Below, one piece after another: positions 24,064 to 32,593 of a DNA stretch of 64,000 nt. Both the position numbers and the translations under genes were made by a program. Under the pieces are notes generated by a model. That model did not search any database. It was not told where the DNA came from and worked only from the letters and a program-made list of their open reading frames with translations. Where the stretch lies: contig NZ_LXSQ01000003.1 in assembly GCF_001648475.1 (NCBI RefSeq), positions 20,778-84,777 of the forward strand, written 5' to 3'. Every line of letters begins with the position of its first letter. The first letter of the stretch is position 1. The DNA comes from Eikenella halliae. GTDB taxonomy: Bacteria; Pseudomonadota; Gammaproteobacteria; Burkholderiales; Neisseriaceae.

Positions 24064-26160
24064 ATGACCAAACCACGCAAAATCCTCGTTACCTCCGCGC
24101 TGCCCTATGCCAACGGCAGCATCCACCTCGGCCACATGGTCGAACACATCCAAACCGACGTTTGGGTGCGCTTTCAAAAACTGCGCGGCCACGAGTGCCA
24201 CTACTGCTGCGCCGACGACACCCACGGCACGCCCGTGATGCTGGCCGCGCAAAAACAAGGCATCGCGCCCGAAGACATGATTGCCAAAGTGCGCGAAGAG
24301 CACCTCGCCGACTTTACCGGTTTCCACATCGGCTACAGCAATTACTACAGCACCCATTCCCCTGAAAACAAACAGTTTTCCCAAGACATTTACCGCGCGC
24401 TGAAAGCCAACGGCAAAATTGAAAGCCGCGTCATCGAGCAGCTTTTCGACCCCGAAAAACAAATGTTCCTGCCCGACCGTTTCGTCAAAGGCGAATGCCC
24501 CAAATGCCACGCCCAAGACCAATACGGCGACAACTGCGAAGTCTGCGGCACGACCTATTCCCCGACCGAACTGATTAACCCGTATTCCGCCGTTTCCGGT
24601 GCCAAACCCGAATTGCGCGAATCCGAACACTTCTTCTTCAAACTGGGTGAATGTGCCGACTTCCTCAAAGCATGGACTTCCGGCAACAACCCGCACGACG
24701 GCAAGCCCCATCTGCAAGCCGAAGCCCTCAACAAAATGAAAGAATGGCTGGGCGAAGGCGAAGAAACCACCCTGTCCGACTGGGACATCTCCCGCGACGC
24801 GCCGTATTTCGGTTTCGAAATCCCCGACGCGCCGGGCAAATACTTCTACGTCTGGCTGGACGCGCCCGTCGGCTACATGGCGTCGTTTAAAAACCTGTGC
24901 GACCGCATCGGCGTCGATTTCGACGAATATTTCAAAGCCGACAGCCAAACCGAGATGTACCACTTCATCGGCAAAGACATCCTCTATTTCCACGCCCTGT
25001 TCTGGCCCGCCATGCTGCATTTCTCCGGCCACCGCACCCCGACCGGCGTGTACGCACACGGCTTCCTGACCGTCGACGGACAAAAAATGTCCAAATCGCG
25101 CGGCACCTTCATCACCGCCAAATCCTATCTGGAACAAGGCCTGAACCCCGAGTGGATGCGCTACTACATCGCCGCCAAGCTCAACAGCAAAATCGAAGAC
25201 ATCGATTTGAACCTGCAAGACTTTATCAGCCGCGTAAACAGCGACCTCGTCGGCAAATACGTCAACATCGCCGCCCGCGCGTCGGGCTTTCTGGCCAAAC
25301 GTTTTGAAGGCCGTCTGAAAGACGTTTCAGGTAGCCTGTTATTGCAAAAACTCGCTGCCGAAAGCGACAACATAGCCGAGCAATACGAAAACCGCGAATA
25401 CGCCCGCGCCCTGCGCGACATCATGGCATTGGCGGATGCCGTGAACGAATACGTCGATGCCAACAAACCTTGGGAACTCGCCAAACAAGAAGGTCAAGAC
25501 GAACGCCTGCACGAAGTATGCAGCGAACTCATCAACGCCTTCACCATGCTGACCGCCTACCTCGCCCCCGTGTTGCCGCAAACCGCCGCCAACGCCGCGC
25601 GTTTCCTCAATCTGGACGCGATCACCTGGGCGAACACGCGCGAAACCCTAGGCGAACACGCCATCAACAAATACGAACATTTAATGCAACGAGTGGAGCA
25701 AAAACAAGTGGACGATTTAATCGAAGCCAACAAACAAAGCATTGCCGCCGCAGCCGCGCCTGTTGAAGACAGCAAATACGAAAAAGTCGCCGAACAGGCC
25801 AGCTTCGACGACTTCATGAAAGTCGCCGAACAGGCCAGCTTCGACGACTTCATGAAAATCGACATGCGCGTCGCCAAAGTATTGAACTGCGAAGCCGTCG
25901 AAGGCAGCACCAAACTCCTGAAATTCGACCTCGATTTCGGTTTTGAAAAACGCATCATCTTCTCCGGCATCGCTGCGTCTTATCCCAACCCCGCCGAGTT
26001 GAACGGCCGCATGGTCATCGCCGTCGCCAACTTCGCCCCGCGCAAAATGGCCAAATTCGGCGTATCCGAAGGAATGATTCTCTCTGCCGCCACGGCAGAC
26101 GGAAAACTGAAGCTCTTGGATGTCGATGCGGGCGCACAGCCGGGCGACAAAGTGGGCTAA
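24064..26160 (+). CDS. metG: Methionyl-tRNA synthetase
   Basis: 698 aa from ATG 24064 (MTKPRKILVTSALPYANG). Class I synthetase charging tRNA-Met. Motifs: HLGH in GSIHLGHMVEH; four-Cys zinc knuckle CPKCHAQDQYGDNCEVC; KMSKS in GQKMSKSRGTF; C-terminal tRNA-binding domain from about residue 595. Two oddities: a perfect 36-bp in-frame duplication (25786-25857) repeating KVAEQASFDDFM just before that domain, and a Neisseria-dialect uptake sequence AGGCCGTCTGAA (25308-25319) beside an Eikenella-dialect one (25326-25337). The protein reads very like Neisseria MetG from memory, so import is plausible. Confidence 0.98.
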   Translation: MTKPRKILVTSALPYANGSIHLGHMVEHIQTDVWVRFQKLRGHECHYCCADDTHGTPVMLAAQKQGIAPEDMIAKVREEHLADFTGFHIGYSNYYSTHSPENKQFSQDIYRALKANGKIESRVIEQLFDPEKQMFLPDRFVKGECPKCHAQDQYGDNCEVCGTTYSPTELINPYSAVSGAKPELRESEHFFFKLGECADFLKAWTSGNNPHDGKPHLQAEALNKMKEWLGEGEETTLSDWDISRDAPYFGFEIPDAPGKYFYVWLDAPVGYMASFKNLCDRIGVDFDEYFKADSQTEMYHFIGKDILYFHALFWPAMLHFSGHRTPTGVYAHGFLTVDGQKMSKSRGTFITAKSYLEQGLNPEWMRYYIAAKLNSKIEDIDLNLQDFISRVNSDLVGKYVNIAARASGFLAKRFEGRLKDVSGSLLLQKLAAESDNIAEQYENREYARALRDIMALADAVNEYVDANKPWELAKQEGQDERLHEVCSELINAFTMLTAYLAPVLPQTAANAARFLNLDAITWANTRETLGEHAINKYEHLMQRVEQKQVDDLIEANKQSIAAAAAPVEDSKYEKVAEQASFDDFMKVAEQASFDDFMKIDMRVAKVLNCEAVEGSTKLLKFDLDFGFEKRIIFSGIAASYPNPAELNGRMVIAVANFAPRKMAKFGVSEGMILSAATADGKLKLLDVDAGAQPGDKVG
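25786..25857 (+). repeat. 36-bp perfect tandem duplication inside metG
   Basis: Two adjacent copies of the 36-bp unit starting GTCGCCGAACAGG and ending TTCATGAAA. In frame, adds twelve residues in the linker before the tRNA-binding domain. Confidence 0.95.
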
Positions 26161-26170
26161 ATGCTAAAAA

Positions 26171-26199
26171 GGCTACCTGAAATTTCAGGTAGCCTTTTT
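26171..26199 (+). terminator. Uptake-sequence terminator of metG
   Basis: Head-to-head uptake sequences form a perfect 24-nt palindrome flanked by AAAAA and TTTTT, 10 nt after the stop. One of the most terminator-like copies in the window. Confidence 0.85.
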
Positions 26200-26252
26200 C
26201 TGATACGCTGCCCACTACTTCATTCTCAAGCAAGCTCACCAAAGGAATGAGC

Positions 26253-26756
26253 ATGACAAACAAAACCTTCACCCTCCCGCTGCTGCTGGCCGCCCTCGCC
26301 GTGTCTGCCTGCGTTCATCCCCAACCAAATGCCGGCCATGCCTCGCTAGCCAACGAATGCGAGCAGCTTGTCAAAGATACAGATACCTTAGCCACTGCCG
26401 CATACTGCTACCGGGAAAATCCAGAAGTATCTATATATTTCAACGATTTATCCTTAACACTACTCTTTAACCATCCCAAAGCGGAACTTTGTCGCCGTCA
26501 ATTACTCCAATCCCCGCAGAAGAACTACCGTCTAAATGCCGATCCAAACAAGCTCTGTGCCGACACGCGCGACGAACGCAACCGCTTGCGCCGCCAAGTG
26601 GAAGCCTTTGCCGACAGCAAAATGGCCGAATACGCTGCCGCCGAGGCGCCCAAACGCGGCATCTCCGCCGTAGAGTTGTTGCGCCAAACACGCGCCGAGG
26701 AAGCCGAACGCCGTGCTAGAGTGGATGCCGCCATCCGCCGGATAGAAGACCGCTAA
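26253..26756 (+). CDS. Hypothetical lipoprotein
   Basis: 167 aa from ATG 26253, which has AAGGA at 6 nt; the ATG at 26247 touches that site. Signal peptide with lipobox VSAC (Cys20). The rest is soluble and charged, with an Arg/Glu/Ala-rich helical C-terminal half (ERNRLRRQVEAFADSKMAEY) that could be coiled coil. Family not recognised. Bounded by uptake-sequence hairpins, so a single-gene unit. Confidence 0.8.
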   Translation: MTNKTFTLPLLLAALAVSACVHPQPNAGHASLANECEQLVKDTDTLATAAYCYRENPEVSIYFNDLSLTLLFNHPKAELCRRQLLQSPQKNYRLNADPNKLCADTRDERNRLRRQVEAFADSKMAEYAAAEAPKRGISAVELLRQTRAEEAERRARVDAAIRRIEDR

Positions 26757-26778
26757 GCAGCATCCGCCCCAAGCAAAA

Positions 26779-26807
26779 GGCTACCTGAAATTTTCAGGTA
26801 GCCTTTC
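26779..26807. terminator. Uptake-sequence hairpin between convergent genes
   Basis: Copies at 26779-26790 and 26792-26803, flanked by AAAA and TTTC. Serves the lipoprotein gene (plus) and the membrane protein gene (minus). Confidence 0.72.
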
Positions 26808-26826
26808 TCTATGCTCCAGCGCCGAT

Positions 26827-27405
26827 TTATTTTTGCTGCTGCGGTGCAGTCATCTGTTGCTGCCAGCGCTGCTGCATATCCTGCTCCAGCTGCGTTAGGT
26901 TGATGATGCCGGCCGCGGCAAACAACAGCATCATCACCATAGCCGTTACCATCAGGGCGCAGGAACTGGCAATATAGCCCAGCAACACCTGCCACAGCCG
27001 CACGCCGCAGAGGCGGGCATAGCCCATCACGCCCACGGCAAACGCCCAGGCCACCCAAACTTGCAGCAACAGTGCCAAACTGGGTACGTACAGAAGCAAC
27101 AAAGCAGGCAAAGAGAGCACTTCAGTAAGCAGCGTGTAGCCCCACAAAGATTGCCGACGGCCGCCGAGCGCACCCATCAGCCGGGTCATCACGCCGGCAA
27201 ACACCGGCCATTTCACCAAATTTAGGCTCAATACAAACGCTATCATGCCATATTGCCCGTTTAAAACAGACGAGCGCACCGCAGTGTTCACCGCGGCTAC
27301 CATCACCAATGCGCCCAAGCAATCCAACAGCGGATAGGTATATTCTTCGGCAGGGCGCAATCGCAGCCGCACCAGGTTGGCGGCATCACTCATCAATCGG
27401 TACAT
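26827..27405 (-). CDS. Hypothetical membrane protein, possibly Yip1-like
   Basis: 192 aa if started at ATG 27405 (MYRLMSDAANLVRLRLRP); an ATG at 27438 lies right beside a Correia element and is less likely. Five hydrophobic segments, then a Gln-rich tail (LEQDMQQRWQQQM, PQQQK). The N-terminal layout, a short amphipathic helix then PLLDCLGALVMVAAVN, resembles Yip1-domain proteins but I am not sure. The end of a truncated Correia element lies 35 nt upstream and creates TATAAT. Confidence 0.65.
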   Translation of the reverse strand: MYRLMSDAANLVRLRLRPAEEYTYPLLDCLGALVMVAAVNTAVRSSVLNGQYGMIAFVLSLNLVKWPVFAGVMTRLMGALGGRRQSLWGYTLLTEVLSLPALLLLYVPSLALLLQVWVAWAFAVGVMGYARLCGVRLWQVLLGYIASSCALMVTAMVMMLLFAAAGIINLTQLEQDMQQRWQQQMTAPQQQK

Positions 27406-27440
27406 GGCAAGCAATCGTTGGTTGTGAAAAGGCGGCATTA

Positions 27441-27509
27441 TATAGTGAATTAAATTTAAACCAGTACAGCGTTGTCTCGCCTTGTCCTGATTTTTGTTAA
27501 TTCACTATA
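27441..27509. repeat. Correia element copy D, internally deleted
   Basis: 69 bp with both ends intact. The interior between the two CGCCTTG direct repeats of the full element is missing and one CGCCTTG remains, the mark of a deletion between short repeats. Confidence 0.88.
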
Positions 27510-27523
27510 ACGCCAAAGCCAGA

Positions 27524-27568
27524 GGCTACCTGAAAGCGGTAACGACGTTACCCGTTTTTCAGGTAGCC
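27524..27568 (-). terminator. Uptake-sequence terminator of phrB
   Basis: Copies at 27524-27535 and 27557-27568, with an inner stem GGTAACG/CGTTACC extending the hairpin. 18 nt after the phrB stop. Confidence 0.72.
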
Positions 27569-27585
27569 TTTAATATCGCCCTGCC

Positions 27586-28905
27586 CTAGCGCGCCCGATA
27601 ATCCACTACCGGCGAGGGGTAGCCGTTGGTGTTCACTTCCGCCGCGGCCAGCCACGGGGCGTGAATACGGCGGCTGTCGAGGTGTGCCAACTGCGGCAGA
27701 TGGCGGCGGATGAATTGGCCGTCGGGATCGAGTTTTTGCGACCACACCACGGGGTTGAAGGGCTGCCGTTCGGCCTGTTTGCCGCCCAGGCCGGCGGCCA
27801 GCTGCCAGTTGCCGCTATTGGCGGCGGGCTCAAAATCCAGCAACTGGCGTGCAAACCAGCCGGCACCATCCTGCCAGCGGCCGCCCAGCACGCGGCAGAA
27901 AAAGGCAGCGCAGAAACAGCGCAGGCTGTGTGGCAGCCAGCCGGTGTCGCGCAAGAGGCGCATGGCGGCATCGGCCAGCGGGTAGCCGGTTATGCCTTGC
28001 TGCCAAGCGGCCATCAGCATTTCGTTGGTCTGTCCGGCTGCGGCGCGGTGTTCGGGCAGGCCGTGCTGCAACACATCGGGATATTGGCGGAAATAATGCC
28101 GCCAAAATTCGCGCCGAGCCAAAGCTTCGTGCCAGGCAGCAGCATCGGGCGCGCTGCCTGCCGCTGCCCAAACTTGGCGGATAGAGAGCGTGCCGAGCAC
28201 CAGATGTGGCGAGAGTTGCGAGCTGCCGTGTTGGGCGGGCAGGTCTCGTAGCACGGCGTAATACGGCAGGCTCGGCAAAAATTCGGCCAGCTGCTGCCGA
28301 GCGGCGGTTTCGCCGCCGGGAATGGTGAGCACGGCTCGAGGGACAACAGGCAGCGCAGCCGTTTTCAGATTTTCAGGTAGCCTTTGTTGCTGCGCAGCCA
28401 AATCCGTCGGCGGCCAAGCCGGTGCTTGCCAAGCGGCATATTGTTCAACACACGCAGCCTGCCAGGCTACCTGAAACGCGGCAAAGGCCGGTTCATTGAA
28501 ATACGGCGCACGGATAAATTGGAAGGGCGGCTGCAACAGACCGTCGGCCACGCTGCTCAGCCGGCAGCCCTGCTTTTCCAGCACGGCGCGTAATGCACCC
28601 TGCCCCGCCCCGTTGGCGGCACACACCACCTCAGCCGCATGGCAATACGCTGCCATTTCTGCCACCGCCTGCACGGGATTGCCTTCGCGCACATGCAACG
28701 GAATACCACATTTGGCCAGCCGTGCCTGCAAATCGCGCAGGCTCTGCCAAATAAAATAGCGCCGCCGCGCTGTGAGCGTGCCTTCGTTCGGCCACACATA
28801 CAGGCCGAGCAGCGGGCGGCCGCTGCAGGCAGCCGCTTGCAGGGCGGGCTGATCGTCGGTGCGCAGGTCGTGGCGGAACCAGACTAAGGTGGTGGGCACG
28901 CTCAT
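27586..28905 (-). CDS. phrB: Deoxyribodipyrimidine photolyase
   Basis: 439 aa from ATG 28905 (MSVPTTLVWFRHDLRTDDQPAL). Light-driven repair of cyclobutane pyrimidine dimers with FAD and an antenna chromophore. The N-terminal Rossmann-like photolyase domain covers about 1-130. The C-terminal FAD domain has REFWRHYFRQYPD, TGYPLADAAMRLL and NSGNWQLAAG followed by FNPVVWSQKLDPDGQFIRR. Start overlaps the stop of waaF (ATGA), so the two are translationally coupled, an odd pairing. Two uptake sequences fall inside the gene (28371-28382 as RLPEN, 28465-28476 as FQVA). Confidence 0.93.
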   Translation of the reverse strand: MSVPTTLVWFRHDLRTDDQPALQAAACSGRPLLGLYVWPNEGTLTARRRYFIWQSLRDLQARLAKCGIPLHVREGNPVQAVAEMAAYCHAAEVVCAANGAGQGALRAVLEKQGCRLSSVADGLLQPPFQFIRAPYFNEPAFAAFQVAWQAACVEQYAAWQAPAWPPTDLAAQQQRLPENLKTAALPVVPRAVLTIPGGETAARQQLAEFLPSLPYYAVLRDLPAQHGSSQLSPHLVLGTLSIRQVWAAAGSAPDAAAWHEALARREFWRHYFRQYPDVLQHGLPEHRAAAGQTNEMLMAAWQQGITGYPLADAAMRLLRDTGWLPHSLRCFCAAFFCRVLGGRWQDGAGWFARQLLDFEPAANSGNWQLAAGLGGKQAERQPFNPVVWSQKLDPDGQFIRRHLPQLAHLDSRRIHAPWLAAAEVNTNGYPSPVVDYRAR

Positions 28906-29957
28906 TTTGCGGGGGTTTCCGGCGTTTGTTCGGGGAAGCCGGAGCAGACGGCACGGCAGCCGGCTTGGTGCACCAATTCCGGCTCGAGCTTGTTGAGGCA
29001 GTCGGTGTGGCCGAGCGGGCATTCGCGCTTGAAGCAGGGGCTGCACTCGAGGTGCAGGCTCACCATCTGCGCGTGCGGGCTCAGGGGCGGGGTGTGTTCG
29101 GGGCTGGACGAGCCGTACACGGCGGCCAGCGGGCGGTCTAGCGCGGCAGCCAGGTGCATCAGGCCGCTGTCGTTGCACACCACGATTTGCGCCAGGGCGA
29201 GCAAATCGATGGCTTCGGATAAGCTGGTGCGCCCGCACAAATTGGTGCAGAGGCTACCTGAAAGCCGCTGCACTTCTTCGGCGGTTTCGTGGTCTTTGGC
29301 CGAGCCGAACAGCCAAATCTGACGGCCTTCGGCGGCATAGTGTTTGGCCAGCGCGGCAAAATGGCGCGGCGGCCAGCGTTTGGCCGGGCCGTATTCTGCA
29401 CCGGGGCAGAAGGCGGCAATCGGCCGGGCGTTGTCCAAACCGTGCGCCTGCATGGCGGCGGCGCTGGCGGCGGCGGAAACGGCGAGGCGGGGAAAATCGC
29501 CGGGGCGCGGCTCGAACGGCACGCCCTTCGGGTAGGCCAAGGCTGTGTAACGATCAACCATCAGCGGCAGCGCGGCCTTATCCAGCTTGCGGATGTCGTT
29601 GAGCAGCGGGTAGCGGCTCTCGCCCACATAGCCGGTGCGCTGCGCGATGCCGCCGGCGCGGGCAATCAGCGCGGATTTAAACGAGCCGGGCAACACGATT
29701 ACTTGGTCGTAGCCGCGCCGCGCCAGCTCTTTGCCCAGCCGCCAGCGCTCGCGCAGTTGCAATGCGCCGTGGGCGAAGGGGTTTTCCAAAATCCGGTTGA
29801 TTTCGGGCATGCGCTCGAACACGGCCATCGACCACTTGGGCGCGAATACGTCGATCCGGCAGCCGGGGTGCAGTTCGTGCAGGCGGCGGTAGAGCGGCTG
29901 CGTCATCACGCAGTCGCCGATCCACGAAGGGGAGATGATGAGGATGTTTTTGGACAT
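28902..29957 (-). CDS. waaF: ADP-heptose:LPS heptosyltransferase II
   Basis: 351 aa from ATG 29957 (MSKNILIISPSWIGDCVMTQ). GT9 family enzyme adding the second heptose to the LPS inner core at the cytoplasmic side. Motifs: SPSWIGDCVM near the N-terminus, FCPGAEYGPAKRWP, and NDSGLMHLAAALDRPLAAVY in the ADP-heptose site. The long Cys-bearing tail (SPCFKRECPLGHTDC) is typical of WaaF. Upstream lies a decayed Correia element 37 nt before the ATG, giving TATACA as a possible -10. Confidence 0.94.
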   Translation of the reverse strand: MSKNILIISPSWIGDCVMTQPLYRRLHELHPGCRIDVFAPKWSMAVFERMPEINRILENPFAHGALQLRERWRLGKELARRGYDQVIVLPGSFKSALIARAGGIAQRTGYVGESRYPLLNDIRKLDKAALPLMVDRYTALAYPKGVPFEPRPGDFPRLAVSAAASAAAMQAHGLDNARPIAAFCPGAEYGPAKRWPPRHFAALAKHYAAEGRQIWLFGSAKDHETAEEVQRLSGSLCTNLCGRTSLSEAIDLLALAQIVVCNDSGLMHLAAALDRPLAAVYGSSSPEHTPPLSPHAQMVSLHLECSPCFKRECPLGHTDCLNKLEPELVHQAGCRAVCSGFPEQTPETPAK

Positions 29958-29994
29958 AGAGGGGAAGAAGGGGCGGGCTGCCGCTTTCCGTATG

Positions 29995-30078
29995 TATAGT
30001 GAATAAATCGCAATGCTGTGGCGTTGACTAGCCTTGACGTACTGCCTGCACGCCTTGCGGCCCGCCGCCTTCACTATA
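29995..30078. repeat. Correia element copy E, degenerate
   Basis: 84 bp. Ends TATAGTGAAT and TTCACTATA remain, interior is diverged and shortened (GCGTTGACTAGCCTTGACG). An old copy. Confidence 0.65.
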
Positions 30079-30287
30079 TACCCGGCTTTTGCAGCAGGGC
30101 GCAACGGGGTTTGGAGTTTCAGGTAGCCCTATAGCCGATACGCGGGAAAACCGGCGCATGGCAGGACGAGCTTCGATCTGCCACCCGTATGTTTTGAAGC
30201 GGCGGACGCCCGCCCTATTCATTGTTTTTGTACGTCAGCCGGCGGGATGGCTGCGCGTGCCGTATGCGTGCAAACCAAGGCGGTGAA
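30079..30287. other. Intergenic stretch without recognised gene
   Basis: Contains a single uptake sequence at 30118-30129 and otherwise no supported coding, RNA or repeat feature. Confidence 0.5.
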
Positions 30288-30479
30288 TCAATGATGTCCG
30301 TCCGCTTCGCCGTCGAGTCGGTAAATCCGGCTGCAATACGGGCATTCGACGCTACCGTTGGAGGTAATCGGCAGAAATACGCGCGGATGGCCGTTCCAGG
30401 CTTCGTGCGTGGGGCCGCTGCAATGCAGGGGCAGGTCGGCGGGGGTGATGACGATGGGGGGTTGGGCTTGGTAGGGCAT
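30288..30479 (-). CDS. zf-CHCC zinc-finger domain protein
   Basis: 63 aa, a single-domain protein. Zinc ligands Cys20, His31, Cys46, Cys49 follow the CHCC pattern, with the family stretch WNGHPRVFLPI and ECPYCSRIYRL. Relatives include bacterial homologues of the NDUFS6 accessory subunit of complex I; the bacterial role is not settled. AAGGAAAC lies 3 nt before the ATG, a good ribosome binding site. Stands alone. Confidence 0.9.
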   Translation of the reverse strand: MPYQAQPPIVITPADLPLHCSGPTHEAWNGHPRVFLPITSNGSVECPYCSRIYRLDGEADGHH

Positions 30480-30637
30480 GATGTTTCCTTATCGGGCGGG
30501 GTGCGGGCTTGACTGCGGCGCTGCCTTGCCGTGTTGTTTTACGAAAAACGGCCAGGCCGGCCAGTTTTGCGAGAACTGCAATTATACCGATGCTCGGATG
30601 GGAGGTGTAGCGGCGGCAGGCCGAACCAAGCGGGAAA

Positions 30638-30697
30638 GGCTACCTGAAAATAGGGTGGCAATCAGACGGAGGGCTTAGCAGAAATTTTCAGGTAGCC
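30638..30697 (-). terminator. Uptake-sequence pair behind azlD
   Basis: Copies at 30638-30649 and 30686-30697 with a 36-nt loop; the second directly abuts the azlD stop codon (TGAGGCTACC). With so long a loop, terminator function is uncertain. Confidence 0.5.
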
Positions 30698-31000
30698 TCA
30701 TCCTGCCATCAGCCAGCCCAGCAAACCGCTGCTGGCTACGGCAATCAGCACGGTGGGCAGCATCGGCAGGCGGCTGGCTGCTGCAAGCGTGATGGCCAGC
30801 GCCGCCAGTTCGTGCGGCTTGTCGGACACGAAATGGGGCGCGATGACCGAAATCAGCACGCAACCGGGCGCAGCAGTCATCACGCGTTTGGCCCTTGCCG
30901 ACAACACGCGGTTGCGGAAAGCGAAAAAACCGATCAGCCGGGTGAAATAGGTTACGGCCAGCATACCCAAAATGGCCAGCAGGGAGGCGCGGCTAATCAT
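30698..31000 (-). CDS. azlD: AzlD family branched-chain amino acid exporter subunit
   Basis: 100 aa from ATG 31000 (MISRASLLAILGMLAVTYFTR). Small four-helix membrane protein, the AzlD/YgaH-type partner of AzlC. Start overlaps the last 8 bp of azlC, showing translational coupling. The VTYFTRLIGF stretch and APGCVLISVIAP are family-like. Forms the two-part permease exporting branched-chain amino acids or analogues. Confidence 0.88.
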   Translation of the reverse strand: MISRASLLAILGMLAVTYFTRLIGFFAFRNRVLSARAKRVMTAAPGCVLISVIAPHFVSDKPHELAALAITLAAASRLPMLPTVLIAVASSGLLGWLMAG

Positions 31001-31709
31001 GCTGCGCCCCTTGGTCGAAAAACGCCCACGCCAAGCCGACAAACGTACCGGCCAGCACATACCAGCCGTTGTGCGGCGATAAAAGGTAGACAGCGGCGGC
31101 GCTGATCAGGCTGGCCAGCCACGGCAGGGCGGCGCGCCAAGTGCGCCACATCCCCCGCATCAGCACCAGGAACACGGCCGGGAAGGCCATGCCGAAACCC
31201 AAGTTTTCCACGTTTCCCAGCAGATAGCCGAACCTTGCGCCGATAAAGCCGCAACTTATCCACAGCAGGTACAGCGCGGCGGCCGTGCCGAAATAGTACG
31301 GCAGGCTGAACGCAGGCATCCCGGCCTGCTGCCGCTTCCCGGCATCGGCCAGGCTCATCGCCCAACTTTCATCGGTCATAAAGAACAATACCGGCAACAG
31401 CTTCTTCAACGGCAAATGCCGGATAAACGGGATAAATGCCACGCCCATCAGAATATGCCGGCTGTTGATGAGAAAAGTAGTGCCGATAATCAGCAAAACG
31501 GGCAGCGGGCTCCGCCACAGGCTGACTGCGGCAAATTCCGAACCGCCCGCAAAGTTCAGCCCCATCATCAGCACCACCTCCAGCCAGCCCATCCCCTGCT
31601 GCGCCGCCCGGGTGCCCAAAATCAGCCCGAACGGCATCACGCCTATCAGGATGGGGACGGCTTCGATAATACCGCGCCGGAATTCGGCAAAAGTGGTGGA
31701 ATGATGCAT
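30993..31709 (-). CDS. azlC: AzlC family branched-chain amino acid exporter
   Basis: 238 aa. Large subunit of the AzlCD permease. Family motifs GIIEAVPILIGVMPFGLILGTRA (in part) and INSRHILMGVAF, TDESWAMSL are clear; about seven membrane helices. Overlaps azlD by 8 bp. Located downstream of the ribosomal cluster on the same strand but separated from it by a terminator and 470 bp, so it should have its own promoter in 31710-32120. Confidence 0.92.
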   Translation of the reverse strand: MHHSTTFAEFRRGIIEAVPILIGVMPFGLILGTRAAQQGMGWLEVVLMMGLNFAGGSEFAAVSLWRSPLPVLLIIGTTFLINSRHILMGVAFIPFIRHLPLKKLLPVLFFMTDESWAMSLADAGKRQQAGMPAFSLPYYFGTAAALYLLWISCGFIGARFGYLLGNVENLGFGMAFPAVFLVLMRGMWRTWRAALPWLASLISAAAVYLLSPHNGWYVLAGTFVGLAWAFFDQGAQHD

Positions 31710-32120
31710 GACGATAATAACTTGATTAGATTAGGTGGCATTAGATAAGCGCCATGAGAACTGGCATCCTGTTAACACTAGTACGACCCTCTGCAATACG
31801 GCGATACAAAATAACATATAAAGAAGAATATTGGCTTTGCTATGTGATTAGCCTAACCAGCATATGGAAATCAACAGCTTGTTTGCACTTTCATGCTTTC
31901 GCCTGAAAACCGGTTTAAAAAGTCTTTAAGCAAAAAAAAATCGCCAGCCATAGACAAAGTGTAAGCAATATAATGACTTCCTAAAAATGAAAATAATTAC
32001 TCTAGTCACACCCAGCTAACTTGGATCTCAATACAAGGTGGTAACAAAGCACTAACAGCACCGTAGCAAAATTTCGATTGATTACCTATAAGTCAACCCC
32101 AGGGATCAACTTCCTATAAA
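31710..32120. other. AT-rich intergenic region upstream of azlC
   Basis: No open reading frame of note, uptake sequence or Correia element. The base composition drops here, marking the edge of the AT-rich ribosomal block. Likely holds the azlC promoter, but no box stands out. Confidence 0.5.
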
Positions 32121-32168
32121 TTAAAAGCTGAATCCTATGTAATAGCACATAGAATCCAGCTTTTAATT
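32121..32168 (-). terminator. Terminator of the ribosomal operon
   Basis: TTAAAAGCTG at 32121-32130 and CAGCTTTTAA pair, with an inner CTATGT/ACATAG stem and a 6-nt loop. It lies 12 nt beyond the rplQ stop. A classic, non-uptake hairpin with A/T flanks. Confidence 0.82.
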
Positions 32169-32179
32169 TAATTATGCCG

Positions 32180-32566
32180 TTATGCTGCTTCAGTATTTGA
32201 GTCTTCTGCGGCCAAGTCGGTCAATTGAACCAGTGCCAACGGCGCATTATCACCCTTACGGAAACCATATTTCAAAATACGTACATAACCACCATTGCGA
32301 TTGGCGAAACGGGTACCCAACTCATCGAACAGTTTCACCACAACATCTCTGTCGCGAGTGCGATTAAAAGCAGTACGGCGATTAGCCAAAGAAGGCTTCT
32401 TACCCAAAGTAATCAAAGGCTCTACTACTCGTCTCAACTCTTTAGCCTTAGGCAAAGTAGTCACGATAGTTTCATGAGTTAAAAGCGAGTTAGCCATATT
32501 ACGTAACATTGCTGCACGATGGCTGCTTGTACGGTTTAATTTGCGGTTGGCATTACCATGACGCAT
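32180..32566 (-). CDS. rplQ: 50S ribosomal protein L17
   Basis: 128 aa; binds 23S rRNA near the exit tunnel. Starts with the conserved MRHGNANRKLNRTSSHR. Last gene of the long ribosomal run, 27 bp after rpoA; a hairpin terminator follows. Confidence 0.98.
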   Translation of the reverse strand: MRHGNANRKLNRTSSHRAAMLRNMANSLLTHETIVTTLPKAKELRRVVEPLITLGKKPSLANRRTAFNRTRDRDVVVKLFDELGTRFANRNGGYVRILKYGFRKGDNAPLALVQLTDLAAEDSNTEAA

Positions 32567-32593
32567 AATCTTATTATCCTTTTCAATTAAATA

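Noticed and set aside
31710..32120. tRNA or structured RNA gene in the AT-rich gap
   Set aside because: No cloverleaf or conserved TTCGA-type loop found by eye.
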